A stretch of DNA of 64,000 bases from CAINVV01 sp963663675 (lineage in GTDB: Bacteria > Bacteroidota > Bacteroidia > Bacteroidales > Prolixibacteraceae): assembly GCA_963663675.1 (NCBI GenBank), contig OY760498.1:1178001-1242000 (forward strand), in the 5' to 3' direction. The number at the start of each line of letters is the position of its first letter. The stretch's first letter is position 1. Both the position numbers and the translations under genes were made by a program. Positions 16,340-27,800 of this stretch are shown here, one piece after another. The notes under the pieces are model-generated. The model saw only the letters and a list, made by a program, of their open reading frames with translations. It did no database searches and was not told the DNA's origin.

Positions 16340-19300
16340 TCATTTGAACTGATTATCAACTTCTTCCCTGGTTTTTCTGTGGCCTGAAACATAGGTATAT
16401 ATCGCAGGGATCACAAACAGGGTAAGTACCAGGGAAAATATAATACCCCCAACAATGACTATTCCAAGCGGAACACGGCTGGATGCGGCACCACCTAGGC
16501 TCAACGCTATTGGCAGAGCGCCAAGAGAAGTGGCAAGACTCGTCATTAGAATTGGTCTCAACCGTTGCGTGGATGCTTCAATAACAGCCTGGTATTTTGA
16601 TATTCCGGTTTCTCTTTTCTTATTGGCAAATTCAACGATTAGGATTCCATTTTTTGTAACCAGGCCGATCAGCGTGATCATACCTATTTCAGAGAAAATG
16701 TTGAGCGTCTGATTGAAAATCCACAGGCAAAGTAATGCACCTGCAATGGCCAGGGGCACAGTGATCATGATAATAAACGGATCCTTAAAACTTTCAAACT
16801 GTGCTGCCAGGATGAGATAAATAAGTAGCAATGCCAAAACAAATGCGAAGGCCGTGTTGGATGAGCTTTCAGAAAAGTCGCGTGAAGGACCGCTTAGAGA
16901 GGTTTGGAAGCTTTCATCCAATAATTTGTCTCCAATGTTCTGCATGGCAGCAACTCCATCACCAATTGTCTTTCCTTCTGCAAGTGAAGCCGAAATTGTA
17001 GCAGATTTATACCGGTTAAAATGAAAGATGGATGGGGGATTGGCATTCGTTGTCATTTTTAAAACTTCTGAGAGAGCGATATTTTGTCCCAGGTTGTTCC
17101 GGACATATAACTTGGTAATGTCCGTCGGTTCTTGACGGTCCTTCAGTCCAACCTGGCTGATCACCTGGTATTGCCTACCGTTCATGATAAAATAGGCCAG
17201 CCTTCGTCCGCTGAATGCACTCTGCATGACTCCTGCAATATCCGCTACGGTCAGGCCCAGTTCTCGCGCCTTGATTCTGTCAATTATTATGTCAACTTCG
17301 GGTTTATTGAATTTAAGATTGACGTCCACATTCTGAAAAGTTTTGTCATTCCTTGCCGCTTCCAGAAATTTGGGAATTACTTCCTGTAATTTACTGAAAT
17401 CCAGATTTTGAACCACAAATTGTACCGGTAAAGCACCTCTGGAAGCCAAACCTACCGAAATTGTCTGTTCTTCAACCGGGAAAATACGGAGGTTGTTATA
17501 ACGGGTTAGCTTTTTCGCAATGTCTTTGGCGATATCACTTTGTGTCCTTGTACGTTCTGAAGGAGGAACCAGTCCGATCCTGCCGAAACCGCTATTCACA
17601 CCGGATCCGCCGAATCCTGGCACAACGAGAAAGGAGAAACTTCGCTCCGGGATCGAATCCAGTAGGTAGTTCCCAAATTCTTCGCTGGCAGCGGTCATGT
17701 AACCATAACTTGCACCTTCCGGACCAGAAATCTGGAAACGAATACTGCTTTTGTCCTCTAGCGGTGCCAACTCACTCTGAAGATTTTTACCGATAAAATA
17801 GATCAGGAACAGGCAAGCAACTACGATGACCCATGCAAGCTTCCTTGAACGTATAAATTTTTGAAGCAAATTTCTGTACCCACTTTCCATCCCCTGGAAA
17901 AAAGGTTCAGTTATTTGATAAAACTTTCCATGGCGGGCATTCTTTCTGTTCAGGTAAACGTTTAAAACAGGGGTGATTGTAAGTGATACAAAAGCCGATA
18001 TCAACACTGCTGTAGCAACTACCACAGCAAATTCGCGGAACAAACTGCCAACAAATCCCTGGAGAAACAGTACCGGGAGGAAAACAATAGCCAGTGTAAT
18101 AGAAGTTGATATTACAGCGAAAAAAATCTCTTTGCTGCCTTCCAGTGCTGCCTTCCGGATTTGCATACCGCCTTCGAATCTTCTGAAAATATTTTCAGTA
18201 ACTACTATCCCGTCATCAACTACCAGTCCAGTTGCCAGGATGATACCCAACAGTGAAAGGATATTTATGGAAAATCCGGCCAGGTACATAACAAAAAATG
18301 TGGCAACCAAAGAGATGGGTATGTCGACCAATGGTCTCAGGGCAATCATCCAGTTTCTGAAAAATAAAAATATCACCATGATAACCAACAGGAAAGAAAT
18401 GAACAACGTCTCTTTTACCTCCGTAAGCGATTTTCGGACATTATTTGTATTGTCAATCAGTGTGGTAAAGATGATATCGCTTTTCTGGGACTTCTTTATC
18501 TCCTCCAGACGTTTGTTGAATTCATCCGATATATTGATATAGTTGGCTCCCGGTTGAGGAATGATAGCCAGGCTCAATCCTGCCATTCCGTTCAGACGCG
18601 ACATGGCTTCATATTGCTCCGGTCCGAGTTCAACCTTTGCAAGATCACTCAGCCTGACAATTCCATCCGAATTTTCACGGATAATCAGATCCCTGAAATC
18701 TTTTTCAGTCGACAGCCTGCCAAGTGAGCGAATGGTCAATTCTGTTTTTCCCCCATAAATTTTTCCTGAAGGAGCTTCGATATTTTCTTTGTTTAAGACA
18801 GTCGTTATGTCATTGAAAGTGATATCGTATGCATTTAACTTGTCAGGATCGATCCATAGACGCATGGCTGGGCGTTTCTGTCCAATAATCCTTACAGAAC
18901 TTACTTCCGGAATAGTCTGGAATTTATTCTGCAGAACGTTTTCCGCATAATCACTTAGTTCCAGTAATCCTTTGCTCGGACTTTGAACGGACATTAAGAT
19001 AATAAAATCACCGTTTGCATCCGCCTTTGTTACTACCGGTGGTGCATCGATATCCTGCGGGAGATTACGAACTGCCTGGCTCACTTTGTCCCGAACATCA
19101 TTGGCGGCAGCTTCAAGGTTAGTACTCAGATCAAATTCGACAGAGATATTGCTTCCCCCTACAGAACTGGATGAGGTAATTGTCCTGATTCCAGGAATGC
19201 CGTTAATGGATTTTTCAAGTGGTTCAGTAATTTGACTCTCAATAATGTCGGCGTTAGCTCCGGCATATGAAGTAGAAACAGTGACCAAAGGAGGGTCAAT

Positions 19301-19417
19301 TGCCGGATAATCGCGGATACCCAGAAAATTGAATCCGATAACCCCGAACATGATCAAGGCCAAACTCATTACTGTTGCCAGTACCGGTCTTTTAAGAGAA
19401 AGTTCGGAAATATTCAT
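16340..19417 (-). CDS. RND multidrug-type efflux transporter (HAE1/AcrB family)
   Basis: A 1,025-residue inner membrane proton-driven exporter. The N-terminal helix (LKRPVLATVMSLALIMFGVIG) is followed by the first periplasmic porter loop, six membrane helices, a second periplasmic loop and the last helices. The TM4 aspartate pair that carries protons is seen in GLVVDDGIVVTENIFRR, near residue 400. The C-terminal domain has the conserved QFESFKDPFIIMITVPLAI and GLVTKNGILIVEFAN segments. The DD motif and overall length place it in the hydrophobe/amphiphile (HAE1) group rather than the metal group, unlike the CusA-like gene at 24848. It is preceded by the adaptor gene after a 293-base gap without a gene, and followed directly by the TolC gene. 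Confidence 0.94.
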   Translation of the reverse strand: MNISELSLKRPVLATVMSLALIMFGVIGFNFLGIRDYPAIDPPLVTVSTSYAGANADIIESQITEPLEKSINGIPGIRTITSSSSVGGSNISVEFDLSTNLEAAANDVRDKVSQAVRNLPQDIDAPPVVTKADANGDFIILMSVQSPSKGLLELSDYAENVLQNKFQTIPEVSSVRIIGQKRPAMRLWIDPDKLNAYDITFNDITTVLNKENIEAPSGKIYGGKTELTIRSLGRLSTEKDFRDLIIRENSDGIVRLSDLAKVELGPEQYEAMSRLNGMAGLSLAIIPQPGANYINISDEFNKRLEEIKKSQKSDIIFTTLIDNTNNVRKSLTEVKETLFISFLLVIMVIFLFFRNWMIALRPLVDIPISLVATFFVMYLAGFSINILSLLGIILATGLVVDDGIVVTENIFRRFEGGMQIRKAALEGSKEIFFAVISTSITLAIVFLPVLFLQGFVGSLFREFAVVVATAVLISAFVSLTITPVLNVYLNRKNARHGKFYQITEPFFQGMESGYRNLLQKFIRSRKLAWVIVVACLFLIYFIGKNLQSELAPLEDKSSIRFQISGPEGASYGYMTAASEEFGNYLLDSIPERSFSFLVVPGFGGSGVNSGFGRIGLVPPSERTRTQSDIAKDIAKKLTRYNNLRIFPVEEQTISVGLASRGALPVQFVVQNLDFSKLQEVIPKFLEAARNDKTFQNVDVNLKFNKPEVDIIIDRIKARELGLTVADIAGVMQSAFSGRRLAYFIMNGRQYQVISQVGLKDRQEPTDITKLYVRNNLGQNIALSEVLKMTTNANPPSIFHFNRYKSATISASLAEGKTIGDGVAAMQNIGDKLLDESFQTSLSGPSRDFSESSSNTAFAFVLALLLIYLILAAQFESFKDPFIIMITVPLAIAGALLCLWIFNQTLNIFSEIGMITLIGLVTKNGILIVEFANKKRETGISKYQAVIEASTQRLRPILMTSLATSLGALPIALSLGGAASSRVPLGIVIVGGIIFSLVLTLFVIPAIYTYVSGHRKTREEVDNQFK

Positions 19418-19710
19418 GCGTATGTAATTTTCTTTTTAAGGTCTTATGAAATCCTCACTTTTTACTCATCTTCCTTGGAGTACTTTGGCTCATGAGGATC
19501 TCGTTTGTAAAATTCTTGTCTATTTTGACGGTATAACCTATTCTGACTTTTTGCAGGAACATAGCTGATTTATTTGCGCTTCATTTGAGAATTCAAAATA
19601 ATGAATGTTCAATTGAGTGCTGGTGTTCAGAGCAGAAATTGTTGTGAATTCAAAAGTGCCAACAATTGATAATTAACGTTATATCCGTATAATTACCAGG
19701 GTTGAAGATG

Positions 19711-20751
19711 TCAGTTAAACTCTTTAATATCTCTGACCTTTTTGACTGTAATTGGAGCATTTGGCCTGACAAACAACATCCCACTGATAATTACCGTGTC
19801 ACCGGGCGTCAACCCCCCGGTTATTTCAACCAGGTTTGTATTCCGGATTCCGGTTTCTATGTTTGTAAAGACAGCTTTGTTTTTATGAACTACAACAGCC
19901 TGGTTAGAAAGAGCGTCAGGAATTATCGCGTTGGAAGGTATCATGATCCCTTTCCTTTTTTGAGTTAGGAATACCTTTACGAATGCTCCAGGCTGAATGA
20001 TTCCCCTGTTGAGCATGGCCCTGGCCTTAATATTGCGGGATATAGTGTTAATCTGCGGTTCAATGGCTGTAATTGTAGCTTCAAAATTTTCATCAAATCC
20101 GTCTGCTGCGATACTGACATTGTTCCCTTTTACTACAAGGGAAGAATAAGTTTCAGGAACCGTAAAATCAATTTTAACCTTATCTATCTGGTGAATACTG
20201 CCAAGTAAAGTCTGGGGCGTAACATATGCGCCAGGACTCACTACCCTGATACCAAGTTCCCCTGAGAAAGGTGCCCTGACCATTGTTTTATCGATTTGGG
20301 CATTAATTACCTTCATATTTGCCTGAATTGTATTAACCTGGCTTAATGCAGCATCATAATCTGCCTGGTTAACCCCATTGACTTTCAAAAGGTCACTCAG
20401 CCGTTTCAGGGTTTTGGTGGCAAGTTCAAGTTGAGTTTTTTGCTGCTCAAGTTGTGCCTGCAGATCCGCATCATTTACCCTGGCGAGCAGCGTACCTACC
20501 TTAACATTTCCTCCATCTGGCAGATTCAGGTAAATTAACCTTCCACTGACTTCAGGACGAAGTTCGGCCATTTCGTTAGATAAAACACTTCCATGTACCT
20601 CCAGGTTGCTCTGTATTTCCTCAGAACTGGTAACAATCACTTCCACTGGTTCTGGTGGCTTCAGTGCAGATGCCTGCTCATTGTTTTTCGGTTTGCATGA
20701 GATGAAGAACGAAAACAAAATAACAAAACTGGCAATTCCTTTGTAAATCAT
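19711..20751 (-). CDS. RND efflux periplasmic adaptor (membrane fusion protein)
   Basis: A 346-residue lipoprotein with the lipobox FFISC and Cys19. Domains in order are a lipoyl/barrel-sandwich half (EVSGRLIYLNLPDGGNVKVGTLLARV), a short alpha hairpin (residues about 105-145, ending in the DYDAALSQVNT-type segment), the second lipoyl half (VRAPFSGELGIRVVSPGAYV), a beta-barrel domain and a membrane-proximal domain (IPSNAIIPDALSNQAVVV). It would join the RND transporter to the TolC channel. The gene order adaptor, RND, TolC on the same strand supports one pump. The gap of 293 bases to the RND gene is long for an operon, so a second promoter is possible. No regulator gene is seen beside it. Confidence 0.9.
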   Translation of the reverse strand: MIYKGIASFVILFSFFISCKPKNNEQASALKPPEPVEVIVTSSEEIQSNLEVHGSVLSNEMAELRPEVSGRLIYLNLPDGGNVKVGTLLARVNDADLQAQLEQQKTQLELATKTLKRLSDLLKVNGVNQADYDAALSQVNTIQANMKVINAQIDKTMVRAPFSGELGIRVVSPGAYVTPQTLLGSIHQIDKVKIDFTVPETYSSLVVKGNNVSIAADGFDENFEATITAIEPQINTISRNIKARAMLNRGIIQPGAFVKVFLTQKRKGIMIPSNAIIPDALSNQAVVVHKNKAVFTNIETGIRNTNLVEITGGLTPGDTVIISGMLFVRPNAPITVKKVRDIKEFN

Positions 20752-20896
20752 ATATCTAAATTAAATAGTCTCTTGAAGTAGTATTTATACTTAATAACAT
20801 AGAAATATGTTGCAGTAATTTACATTTCAATGTAATCGGAAATCACATATTGGTTTGACTGGGCGAAGATATATTAAAATAGCGTATTTTAACCTT

Positions 20897-21751
20897 CTAA
20901 TTGACGACAGTAACTGAAATTTTGCGAACTGAACATGCGTTGAAATATCCAAGGGCACCATTGTTTATGTTTGAAACAGGGTTGGATGGCGAGGCATTTT
21001 GTCCGCCCTCACCTGCAGCTGTCCGAAAGTATTCATAAATGCCATAGTCAACTGCCTCCAGCCAGACCGTTACTTTATCCCCTTTCATAAGTTTAATTTC
21101 TGTTCCTCTTGGCATTAAGGAATATACAATGGTCGTACCCTGAAAGACATCATCGCTGAGAACATAAAATTCTTTTTGAAGGATATCATTGATAAGATAG
21201 ATAACTCGATAATAGTTATTGGCGTTTGGCGGGTCCTCGAATCTTATAGTGGTAATTTTCTCCCCTGAGAATGGACTCTTTGAAAAATAAATGCTGTCTA
21301 TTTCAACACCCTCCGGCATATTCGCATTAGCCTGATATACTTTTCCCCCGGTTTTTACGGAAAGAGAATAAGAACGTTCCGCATAGGCTCTTAGTCTTGA
21401 AGAATTATAAGTACCGGGAAGAGATTCTGAAAGTACCTCAGTCTGACCGGTATTGTCTGAAAGCACAACTACTGCTCCTGATACAGGAGGATAATCGCTG
21501 GCGTCTTCAAAATTGACAGATCTTGAAATTTTAACATGATATGGTCCTGGTTCATCATAAATATTCCCCTGGATAACCACTTGGGGGGTGGAGGTGTTTA
21601 AGTTGAGGTGAATTACTTTTTCACAGGATGCAAGAACCAGCAATGTGACAAACAGATAAGTGATCTTTACTGAAAGATAAGACAGATAGTGAAATATATT
21701 TTCTGCAATTCTTTCTGAAACAGGAAATTGTTTGTTGACTGCTTTTTTCAT
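20897..21751 (-). CDS. DUF4249 domain lipoprotein
   Basis: A 284-residue DUF4249 protein. A hydrophobic segment with the lipobox VLASC (Cys43 by the long start) makes it a lipoprotein. The 5' part before the hydrophobic segment is unusually long and polar, so the true start may lie further in. The mature part is beta-rich with an Ig/carboxypeptidase-regulatory-like half (PGPYHVKISRSVNFEDASDYPPVSGAVVVLSDN) and the family pattern FEDPPNANNYYRVI. These proteins almost always accompany a TonB-dependent receptor in Bacteroidetes. Here the start codon overlaps the receptor stop as TGATG, so translation is probably coupled. Ligand unknown. Confidence 0.85.
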   Translation of the reverse strand: MKKAVNKQFPVSERIAENIFHYLSYLSVKITYLFVTLLVLASCEKVIHLNLNTSTPQVVIQGNIYDEPGPYHVKISRSVNFEDASDYPPVSGAVVVLSDNTGQTEVLSESLPGTYNSSRLRAYAERSYSLSVKTGGKVYQANANMPEGVEIDSIYFSKSPFSGEKITTIRFEDPPNANNYYRVIYLINDILQKEFYVLSDDVFQGTTIVYSLMPRGTEIKLMKGDKVTVWLEAVDYGIYEYFRTAAGEGGQNASPSNPVSNINNGALGYFNACSVRKISVTVVN

Positions 21752-24069
21752 CAGAATTTAAAGTTGTATGTTACAGATGGAATCATCTTAAACAAGGTTG
21801 TTTGTACTGCCTCTGTTTTTGTGGGATCGTTCTTGCTGTCGCGGAAGTTTATGATGTAAGCATTTTCTCGCCCGTAGGCATTGTAGATTGAAAAATTCCA
21901 GCTGGACTCGAAATTCTTTCTTTTGTTGCTGGTCCAGGTTGCACCAAGGTCCAGGCGATGGTAAGCTGGCATCCTGTTTGCATTGCGGTCAGAATAGTAA
22001 AACATGGTAGTGTTTTCGATTTCATACTTCCCGGAAGGGTAAGTAACTGCATTGCCGGTATAATAAACCCATGTTGCAGACAATGACCAGTTTTTGTTCA
22101 ATCCGTAGACACCTACAAGGGAAATGTCATGTGTCCGGTCTTGTTTTGCCGGGAAATAATTCCCCTGGTTTATTTCATCAAATTTGCGTTCAGTCCTGGA
22201 TAAAGTGTAACTTATCCAGCCATTGAATCGTCCGCTCTTTTTTTTAAGCAAAAGTTCTATACCATAAGCCCGTCCTTTACCAAATAGTATCTGGGACTCG
22301 ACGTTTTCGTTAAAGATCAACTCTGCTCCATTCTTATAATCCAGTTGATTCTGAAGTAATTTGAAATAAGTTTCAACAGAGAATTCATATTTGTTGTCTT
22401 TGAAATTGTGGTAGTATCCAATTGACGCCTGTTCCGCCAGTTCAGGTTTAACATTGTTGCTGCTGGGAATCCAGAGATCAGTCGGATTGCCGGATGTTGA
22501 ATTGGAAAGCAGGTGGAGATTTTGAACATTGCGACTCAGGGAGGCTTTGACGGAGTTCAGCGGACTTAAAAGAAAATCCAATGTTACCCGTGGTTCTAAA
22601 TTTAAATAGGTCTTGATGAATTGGCCAGATTGATATGATGCAACATCGGCAATATTGCCATTGATGTCATAAGAATAGATATCTCCCGGACCTAAAGCGC
22701 TGAAAATTGAAAGTCTGGCACCGTATTCAACATTAATCGTTTTATTGAACTTGTATTGATGTGACAGGTAAAAGGAGTTTTCCCAGTCATATTTGTTGGT
22801 TAAGTTTTCCAGGCTGATTTCAGTATCTGCCGTGATAATTCCCGGGATTATTTTGTAAAAAATAGAATTAAAACCAAATTTCAGGGTCGAATTTGACTGA
22901 AGGTAAAACTGGAGATCCTCTTTTATTCCATAATCCTGAATACGGGAAATAATATTTATTTTATTGGTGTTGTTGATGCTTATCTTATAATCATAATTAC
23001 TGAATATCAGCGAGGTGTTAGAAAATAACCTGTCGGAGAAAAGATGATTCCATCGGAGTGTCCCGGAAATATTGCCCCAATCGATTCCAAAAGTATTTTG
23101 AAGGGTAATCAGGTCTTTCCCGTAATACCCTGAAAGATAGATTCTGTTGTTACTGTTTATCCGGTAACTGGCTTTGGCATTTAAATCATAGAAATACAAT
23201 TTTGAATTGTTTTTCATGGAATCATTTGAGAGTTTGAGGAACAGATCGGCATAGGTTCTTCTGGCAGAAATCATAAATGAACCTTTGTCTTTGACTATCG
23301 GACCCTCTGCACTGATACGGGAAGCGATAAGACCGATCCCTCCCGAGACCACGGTCTTTTGGTTATTGCCATCGTTCATTTTAATATCCAGGACAGAAGA
23401 TAACCTTCCCCCATATTCTGCGGGTTCATTACCCTTATAAACTGTGATGTCTTTGATGGCATCCGAGTTGAAAACGGAAAAGAACCCAAGGAGGTGAGAG
23501 GCATTGAAGACTGTCGCTTCATCAAGCAGAATCAGATTCTGATCGGAGGAACCACCCCTGACATAAAATCCACTGCTCCCTTCACCCGCCGGTTTTATCC
23601 CGGGAAATAACTGGATTGTCTTCAGAACATCATTTTCTCCGAACAATACAGGGATGCTTCTGATCTCCTTGGTATAAAGCTTTTGTATACCCATCCTTGT
23701 ACCTAGGATGTTGTCATCGGGTCGTTGGCCTGACACAATCACCTCATCCAGGGTATTAACCTGTTCTTCCAGTGTGAAATTTTGCCTGATGGACTGGTCG
23801 AGGTTGATGACCTTTACCTGTGGGGCATATCCGATAAACTGGCCTGTTACATGATATTGTCCTGCAGGGAGCGTGATCGAATAGAATCCATAGGAATTGG
23901 TTCCGGCTCCTTTCCCCTGGAGCTCATTGACAGTTATAGTGGCTCCGATCAGGTTTTCACCGGTTTTTGAATCTTTAAAGTAGCCGCTTAATGTATATTT
24001 CTGCTGTGCAAACCCAGGTACTGAGAAGATTAGAAATAAGTTCAACAAATAATATGTGAATTTTTTCAT
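21751..24069 (-). CDS. TonB-dependent receptor with carboxypeptidase-like domain
   Basis: A 772-residue outer membrane importer. It has a signal peptide (MKKFTYYLLNLFLIFSVPGFAQ), an N-terminal carboxypeptidase-regulatory-like beta domain (about 25-110, LSGYFKDSKTGENLIGATIT), a plug domain (about 115-235, ending in YKGNEPAEYGGRLSSVLDIK) and a 22-strand type barrel. The plug motif ENDVLKTIQLFPGIKPAGEGSSGFYVRGG-like region is typical of the receptors that pair with DUF4249. It takes up an unknown ligand using TonB energy. There is no SusD-type partner, so it is not a classical starch-utilisation pair. The 392-base upstream gap should hold its promoter. Confidence 0.92.
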   Translation of the reverse strand: MKKFTYYLLNLFLIFSVPGFAQQKYTLSGYFKDSKTGENLIGATITVNELQGKGAGTNSYGFYSITLPAGQYHVTGQFIGYAPQVKVINLDQSIRQNFTLEEQVNTLDEVIVSGQRPDDNILGTRMGIQKLYTKEIRSIPVLFGENDVLKTIQLFPGIKPAGEGSSGFYVRGGSSDQNLILLDEATVFNASHLLGFFSVFNSDAIKDITVYKGNEPAEYGGRLSSVLDIKMNDGNNQKTVVSGGIGLIASRISAEGPIVKDKGSFMISARRTYADLFLKLSNDSMKNNSKLYFYDLNAKASYRINSNNRIYLSGYYGKDLITLQNTFGIDWGNISGTLRWNHLFSDRLFSNTSLIFSNYDYKISINNTNKINIISRIQDYGIKEDLQFYLQSNSTLKFGFNSIFYKIIPGIITADTEISLENLTNKYDWENSFYLSHQYKFNKTINVEYGARLSIFSALGPGDIYSYDINGNIADVASYQSGQFIKTYLNLEPRVTLDFLLSPLNSVKASLSRNVQNLHLLSNSTSGNPTDLWIPSSNNVKPELAEQASIGYYHNFKDNKYEFSVETYFKLLQNQLDYKNGAELIFNENVESQILFGKGRAYGIELLLKKKSGRFNGWISYTLSRTERKFDEINQGNYFPAKQDRTHDISLVGVYGLNKNWSLSATWVYYTGNAVTYPSGKYEIENTTMFYYSDRNANRMPAYHRLDLGATWTSNKRKNFESSWNFSIYNAYGRENAYIINFRDSKNDPTKTEAVQTTLFKMIPSVTYNFKF

Positions 24070-24461
24070 TTTGGCTCTTCTAACTGTTCCTGCTTTTTAA
24101 ATTACTTTAGGGCACACAACAAATAAATTGGATATATTTTTCAGGATTCGCGCCTGATGTCATAACATTTTTTAAAATCTGTATGAGTGAAACCTTTTGA
24201 GTTCAGGGAAATGCAGAGTTCTTTCGGCACAAATCCCTTATTTACAGGGTATTTGTTCCATTTCCTCGGTTTGCTGTCGAAATTGATCATCCATTTGTTT
24301 TAGAACGTAAAATAAATTTGTGAGTGCCTAAAAGTAAATAAAAATGCGGGGATGTGCTCATAAATCCCGGCTATTGGTTCAGTGCCCAATGAATTATTTC
24401 AACAAGTTTTACCGTGTGAAAATGGATTAACGTTATTATCATTTATATTTGTATACTTTTT
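24070..24461. other. Divergent intergenic region between TonB receptor and metal efflux operon
   Basis: No convincing gene. It carries the start regions of two divergent units. TATATTTG at 24444-24451 matches the Bacteroidetes -7 consensus and lies 10 bases before the DUF6660 ATG, with a weak TGG at a suitable -33 distance. On the - strand a frame ending near 24241 (MDDQFRQQTEEMEQIPCK) is too short to call. Confidence 0.45.
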
Positions 24462-24773
24462 ATGAAAGTTTTTGTTTACATATTATCCGTTTACATCCTG
24501 TTTCTCACCGCAGTTCCCTGCGTGGATAAACCGGAGAATTCCGATATTCAAAAAACCGTGATTGCCGGAAAGACGACAAGCGGTCACCAGGACGATATTG
24601 ACCATTGTTCACCATTCTGTACCTGTAACTGTTGTTCTTCACCAAAAATACAACAGGAAGTTTTGATCAGCTTCATCAGTTATCAATTCCTTTTAAAATG
24701 CAGTACAGTGTACCCAATAACTAAAGTCTCAGCCTATACTGCCTCTGTGTGGCAGCCTCCAAGATTAAATTAG
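24462..24773 (+). CDS. Small Cys/His-rich exported protein (DUF6660-like)
   Basis: A 103-residue protein with an N-terminal signal-like helix (VFVYILSVYILFLTAVPCVD), a central metal-ligand-rich patch (HQDDIDHCSPFCTCNCC) and the conserved C-terminal end SVWQPPRLN. I recognise it as the small DUF6660 type often found directly before CusA-like heavy metal transporters in Bacteroidetes. The five cysteines and histidines in a short span suggest binding of a soft metal in the periplasm, but this is inference. It is 75 bases before the cusA-like gene and probably heads that operon. Confidence 0.7.
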   Translation: MKVFVYILSVYILFLTAVPCVDKPENSDIQKTVIAGKTTSGHQDDIDHCSPFCTCNCCSSPKIQQEVLISFISYQFLLKCSTVYPITKVSAYTASVWQPPRLN

Positions 24774-24847
24774 CAGCTAAGCAGTTAACTTTCCGCGGTA
24801 GTAAGAAAAGCGGATTGATTTTAGTATTAATTTGATCTGTTCCCATC

Positions 24848-27800
24848 ATGATAGAACGTATCATTTATTTTTCGATAAAGAATAAAATCATTGTCGTATT
24901 GGCCGTATTGGCTTTAATAGGCTGGGGGACCTATTCGCTCACTCGTTTGCCCATTGACGCCATTCCTGACATCACCAACAACCAGGTTCAGGTAATTTCG
25001 CTCGCTCCCTCCCTGGCTGTTCAGGAAATGGAGAGTTTTATAACTGCACCAATTGAGGTCGCAGTTGCAAATATCCCCGGCATTATTGAACTTCGTTCCA
25101 TTTCCAGGCTGGGCTTATCTGTTGTGACCGTAGTTTTTAAGGATGATGTTGATCTTTACTGGGCAAGACAGCAACTCGGAGAGAGACTGAGGGAGGCGCA
25201 GGAAGTAATACCTCCCGGATTGGCAAAGATTGAACTTGCCCCTGTCTCATCAGGTTTGGGCGAGATTTTCCAGTACCGGCTTGCCGTCCGGAAGGGTTTG
25301 GAAGAAAAGTACAATCCTATGGAGTTGCGAACTATACAGGATTGGCTGGTGCGCCGCGAAATGCTTGGAACGCCTGGTGTAGCTGATATCAACAGTTATG
25401 GCGGTTTTGTAAAACAATACGAAATTGCTGTAAATCCTGAGCGATTGCGCGGAATGAACCTCACGCTTACCAACATATTTGATGCACTTGAAAAAAACAA
25501 CGAGAATACAGGAAGCGCTTACATTGATAAAAAACCCAATGCTTATTTTATCCGGGGTATTGGATTGGTAAAGACCCTTTCGGATATAGAGAAAATTGTT
25601 GTCAAGACCAATGAGGCAGGTATACCTGTCTTAATCAGGGATATTGCAAATGTTCAGTATGGCAGTGCAACCCGTTATGGGGCGTTTGTTGTCGATACAG
25701 CAGAAGCAGTCGGAGGTGTTGTCATGATGCTGAAGGGTGCAAATGCTCACGAAGTGATAGATGATGTCACGGAACGTATTGCATCCATTCAGAAAACGCT
25801 GCCTGCAGGTGTTACAATTGAGCCGTTCCTCAATCGCTCAGATCTCGTGGGTCGTGCGATAAAAACTGTTTCCAGGAATTTGCTTGAAGGAGCGTTAATT
25901 GTCATTTTTATCCTTGTTTTGCTGTTGGGCAATATGAGGGCAGGTCTGATTGTCGCATCCGTCATCCCGCTCTCAATGCTTTTTGCTATCTCCCTGATGG
26001 GAATCTTTGGAGTCTCTGGAAACCTGATGAGCCTGGGAGCGATAGATTTTGGATTAATAGTCGATGGTGCTGTCATCATTGTAGATGGAGTGGTACACAG
26101 AATTCTCATGGGTAAATACTACAGTCAGGGGATTACCCGGTTTACGCAGGAGCAGATGGACCACAAAGTGTTCGAGTCAGCAAAACGGATGATGAGCTCG
26201 GCCGCATTTGGTCAAATTATCATCCTGATAGTCTATCTTCCAATTATTGCTCTTGTTGGTATTGAGGGTAAAATGTTCCGGCCAATGGCTCAGGTTGTAG
26301 GTTTTGCCCTGCTGGGTGCAACGATTCTTTCATTGACCTATGTGCCAATGGCTTCTGCTCTATTTCTAAGCAAAAAAACCGAACATATCCCCAATTTTTC
26401 TGACAGGCTGATGAAAAAAATTCACAATGCATTTAATCCTGTGATATATTTTGCATTGAAACATAAAATTGGAGTTTCAGTCTCTGCCCTGTTGCTTTTC
26501 TTATGCAGCTTGTTTATTTTTAATAACTTGGGAGGGGAGTTCATCCCGCAGCTGGAAGAAGGCGATTTGGCAGCCGGCGTTATGACACTCCAGGGAGGAT
26601 CACTCTCCAATACGGTAGAAATGGTTCAGAAAGCAAACAAAATATTACTGGCAAATTTCCCTGAAATTAAGCATGCGGTCTGCAAAATCGGTGCCGGAGA
26701 AATTCCAACTGATCCAACTCCAATGGAAACGGGGGATTATATTATTACCCTGAAGGACAAAAGTGAATGGACATCTGCTGAAACCCGTGAAGAGCTTATA
26801 GCTAAAATGGAAGAGGCTTTGATTCCGCTTGCTGGTGTAAAGTTTGAATTTCAACAGCCCATTCAGATGCGGTTTAACGAGTTAATGTCCGGTTCCAAAC
26901 AGGATATTGCTATTAAAATTTTTGGTGATGACCTAAATGTTCTGGCAGCAAAAGCAACAGAAGTTGAAAAAATAATTCAAATTATCGAAGGTGTGGCAGA
27001 AATTAATGTTGAAAAAGTAACAGGGCTTGCCCAGGTGCAAGTCGATTACAACCGCGACCGGCTTGCCCAATACGGACTGTCGGTCGGAGATGCCAACAGG
27101 GTTCTTAGGACAGCATTCGCCGGTAGTCAGGCAGGAGTAGTTTATGATGAGGAAAAACGATTCGGAATGATCGTACGACTGGATAAGGACTATCGCCAGA
27201 GCCTGGATGATGTGAAAAATCTCACTGTCGAGCTGCCAAACGGTGGGCAGATCCCGTTTGAGCAAATAGCTGATATATCAATTCGATCAGGCCCGGCACA
27301 AGTTTCAAGAGAAAACACTATGAGACGAATTACAGTTGGTTTTAATGTACGTGGTCGCGATGTGGAAAGTGTCATCAACGACGTGAAGGGGAAAATTGAC
27401 AAAAATATTAAGTTTCCCACGGGTTATTTCGTTTCGTTCGGTGGACAATTTAAAAATCTTGAGGCTGCCAGGGCAAGACTGTCTATTGCTGTTCCGGTAG
27501 CGTTGCTCCTGATTTTTGTAATGCTATTCTTTACTTTCAATTCAGTAAAACAAACACTGCTCATTTTCACGGCAGTCCCAATGGCGGCCATTGGTGGTGT
27601 AGTCGCTCTCTGGGTACGGGATATGAATTTCTCAATTTCCGCAGGAGTTGGATTTATTGCCTTGTTCGGTGTTGCAGTGCTGAACGGGATTGTTTTGATT
27701 ACCGAGTTTAACCGATTGGAAAATGATGGTGTCACAGACATTACCGAAAGGATAATCAAGGGATTGCAAACCCGGCTTAGACCTGTTATTATGACAGCAG

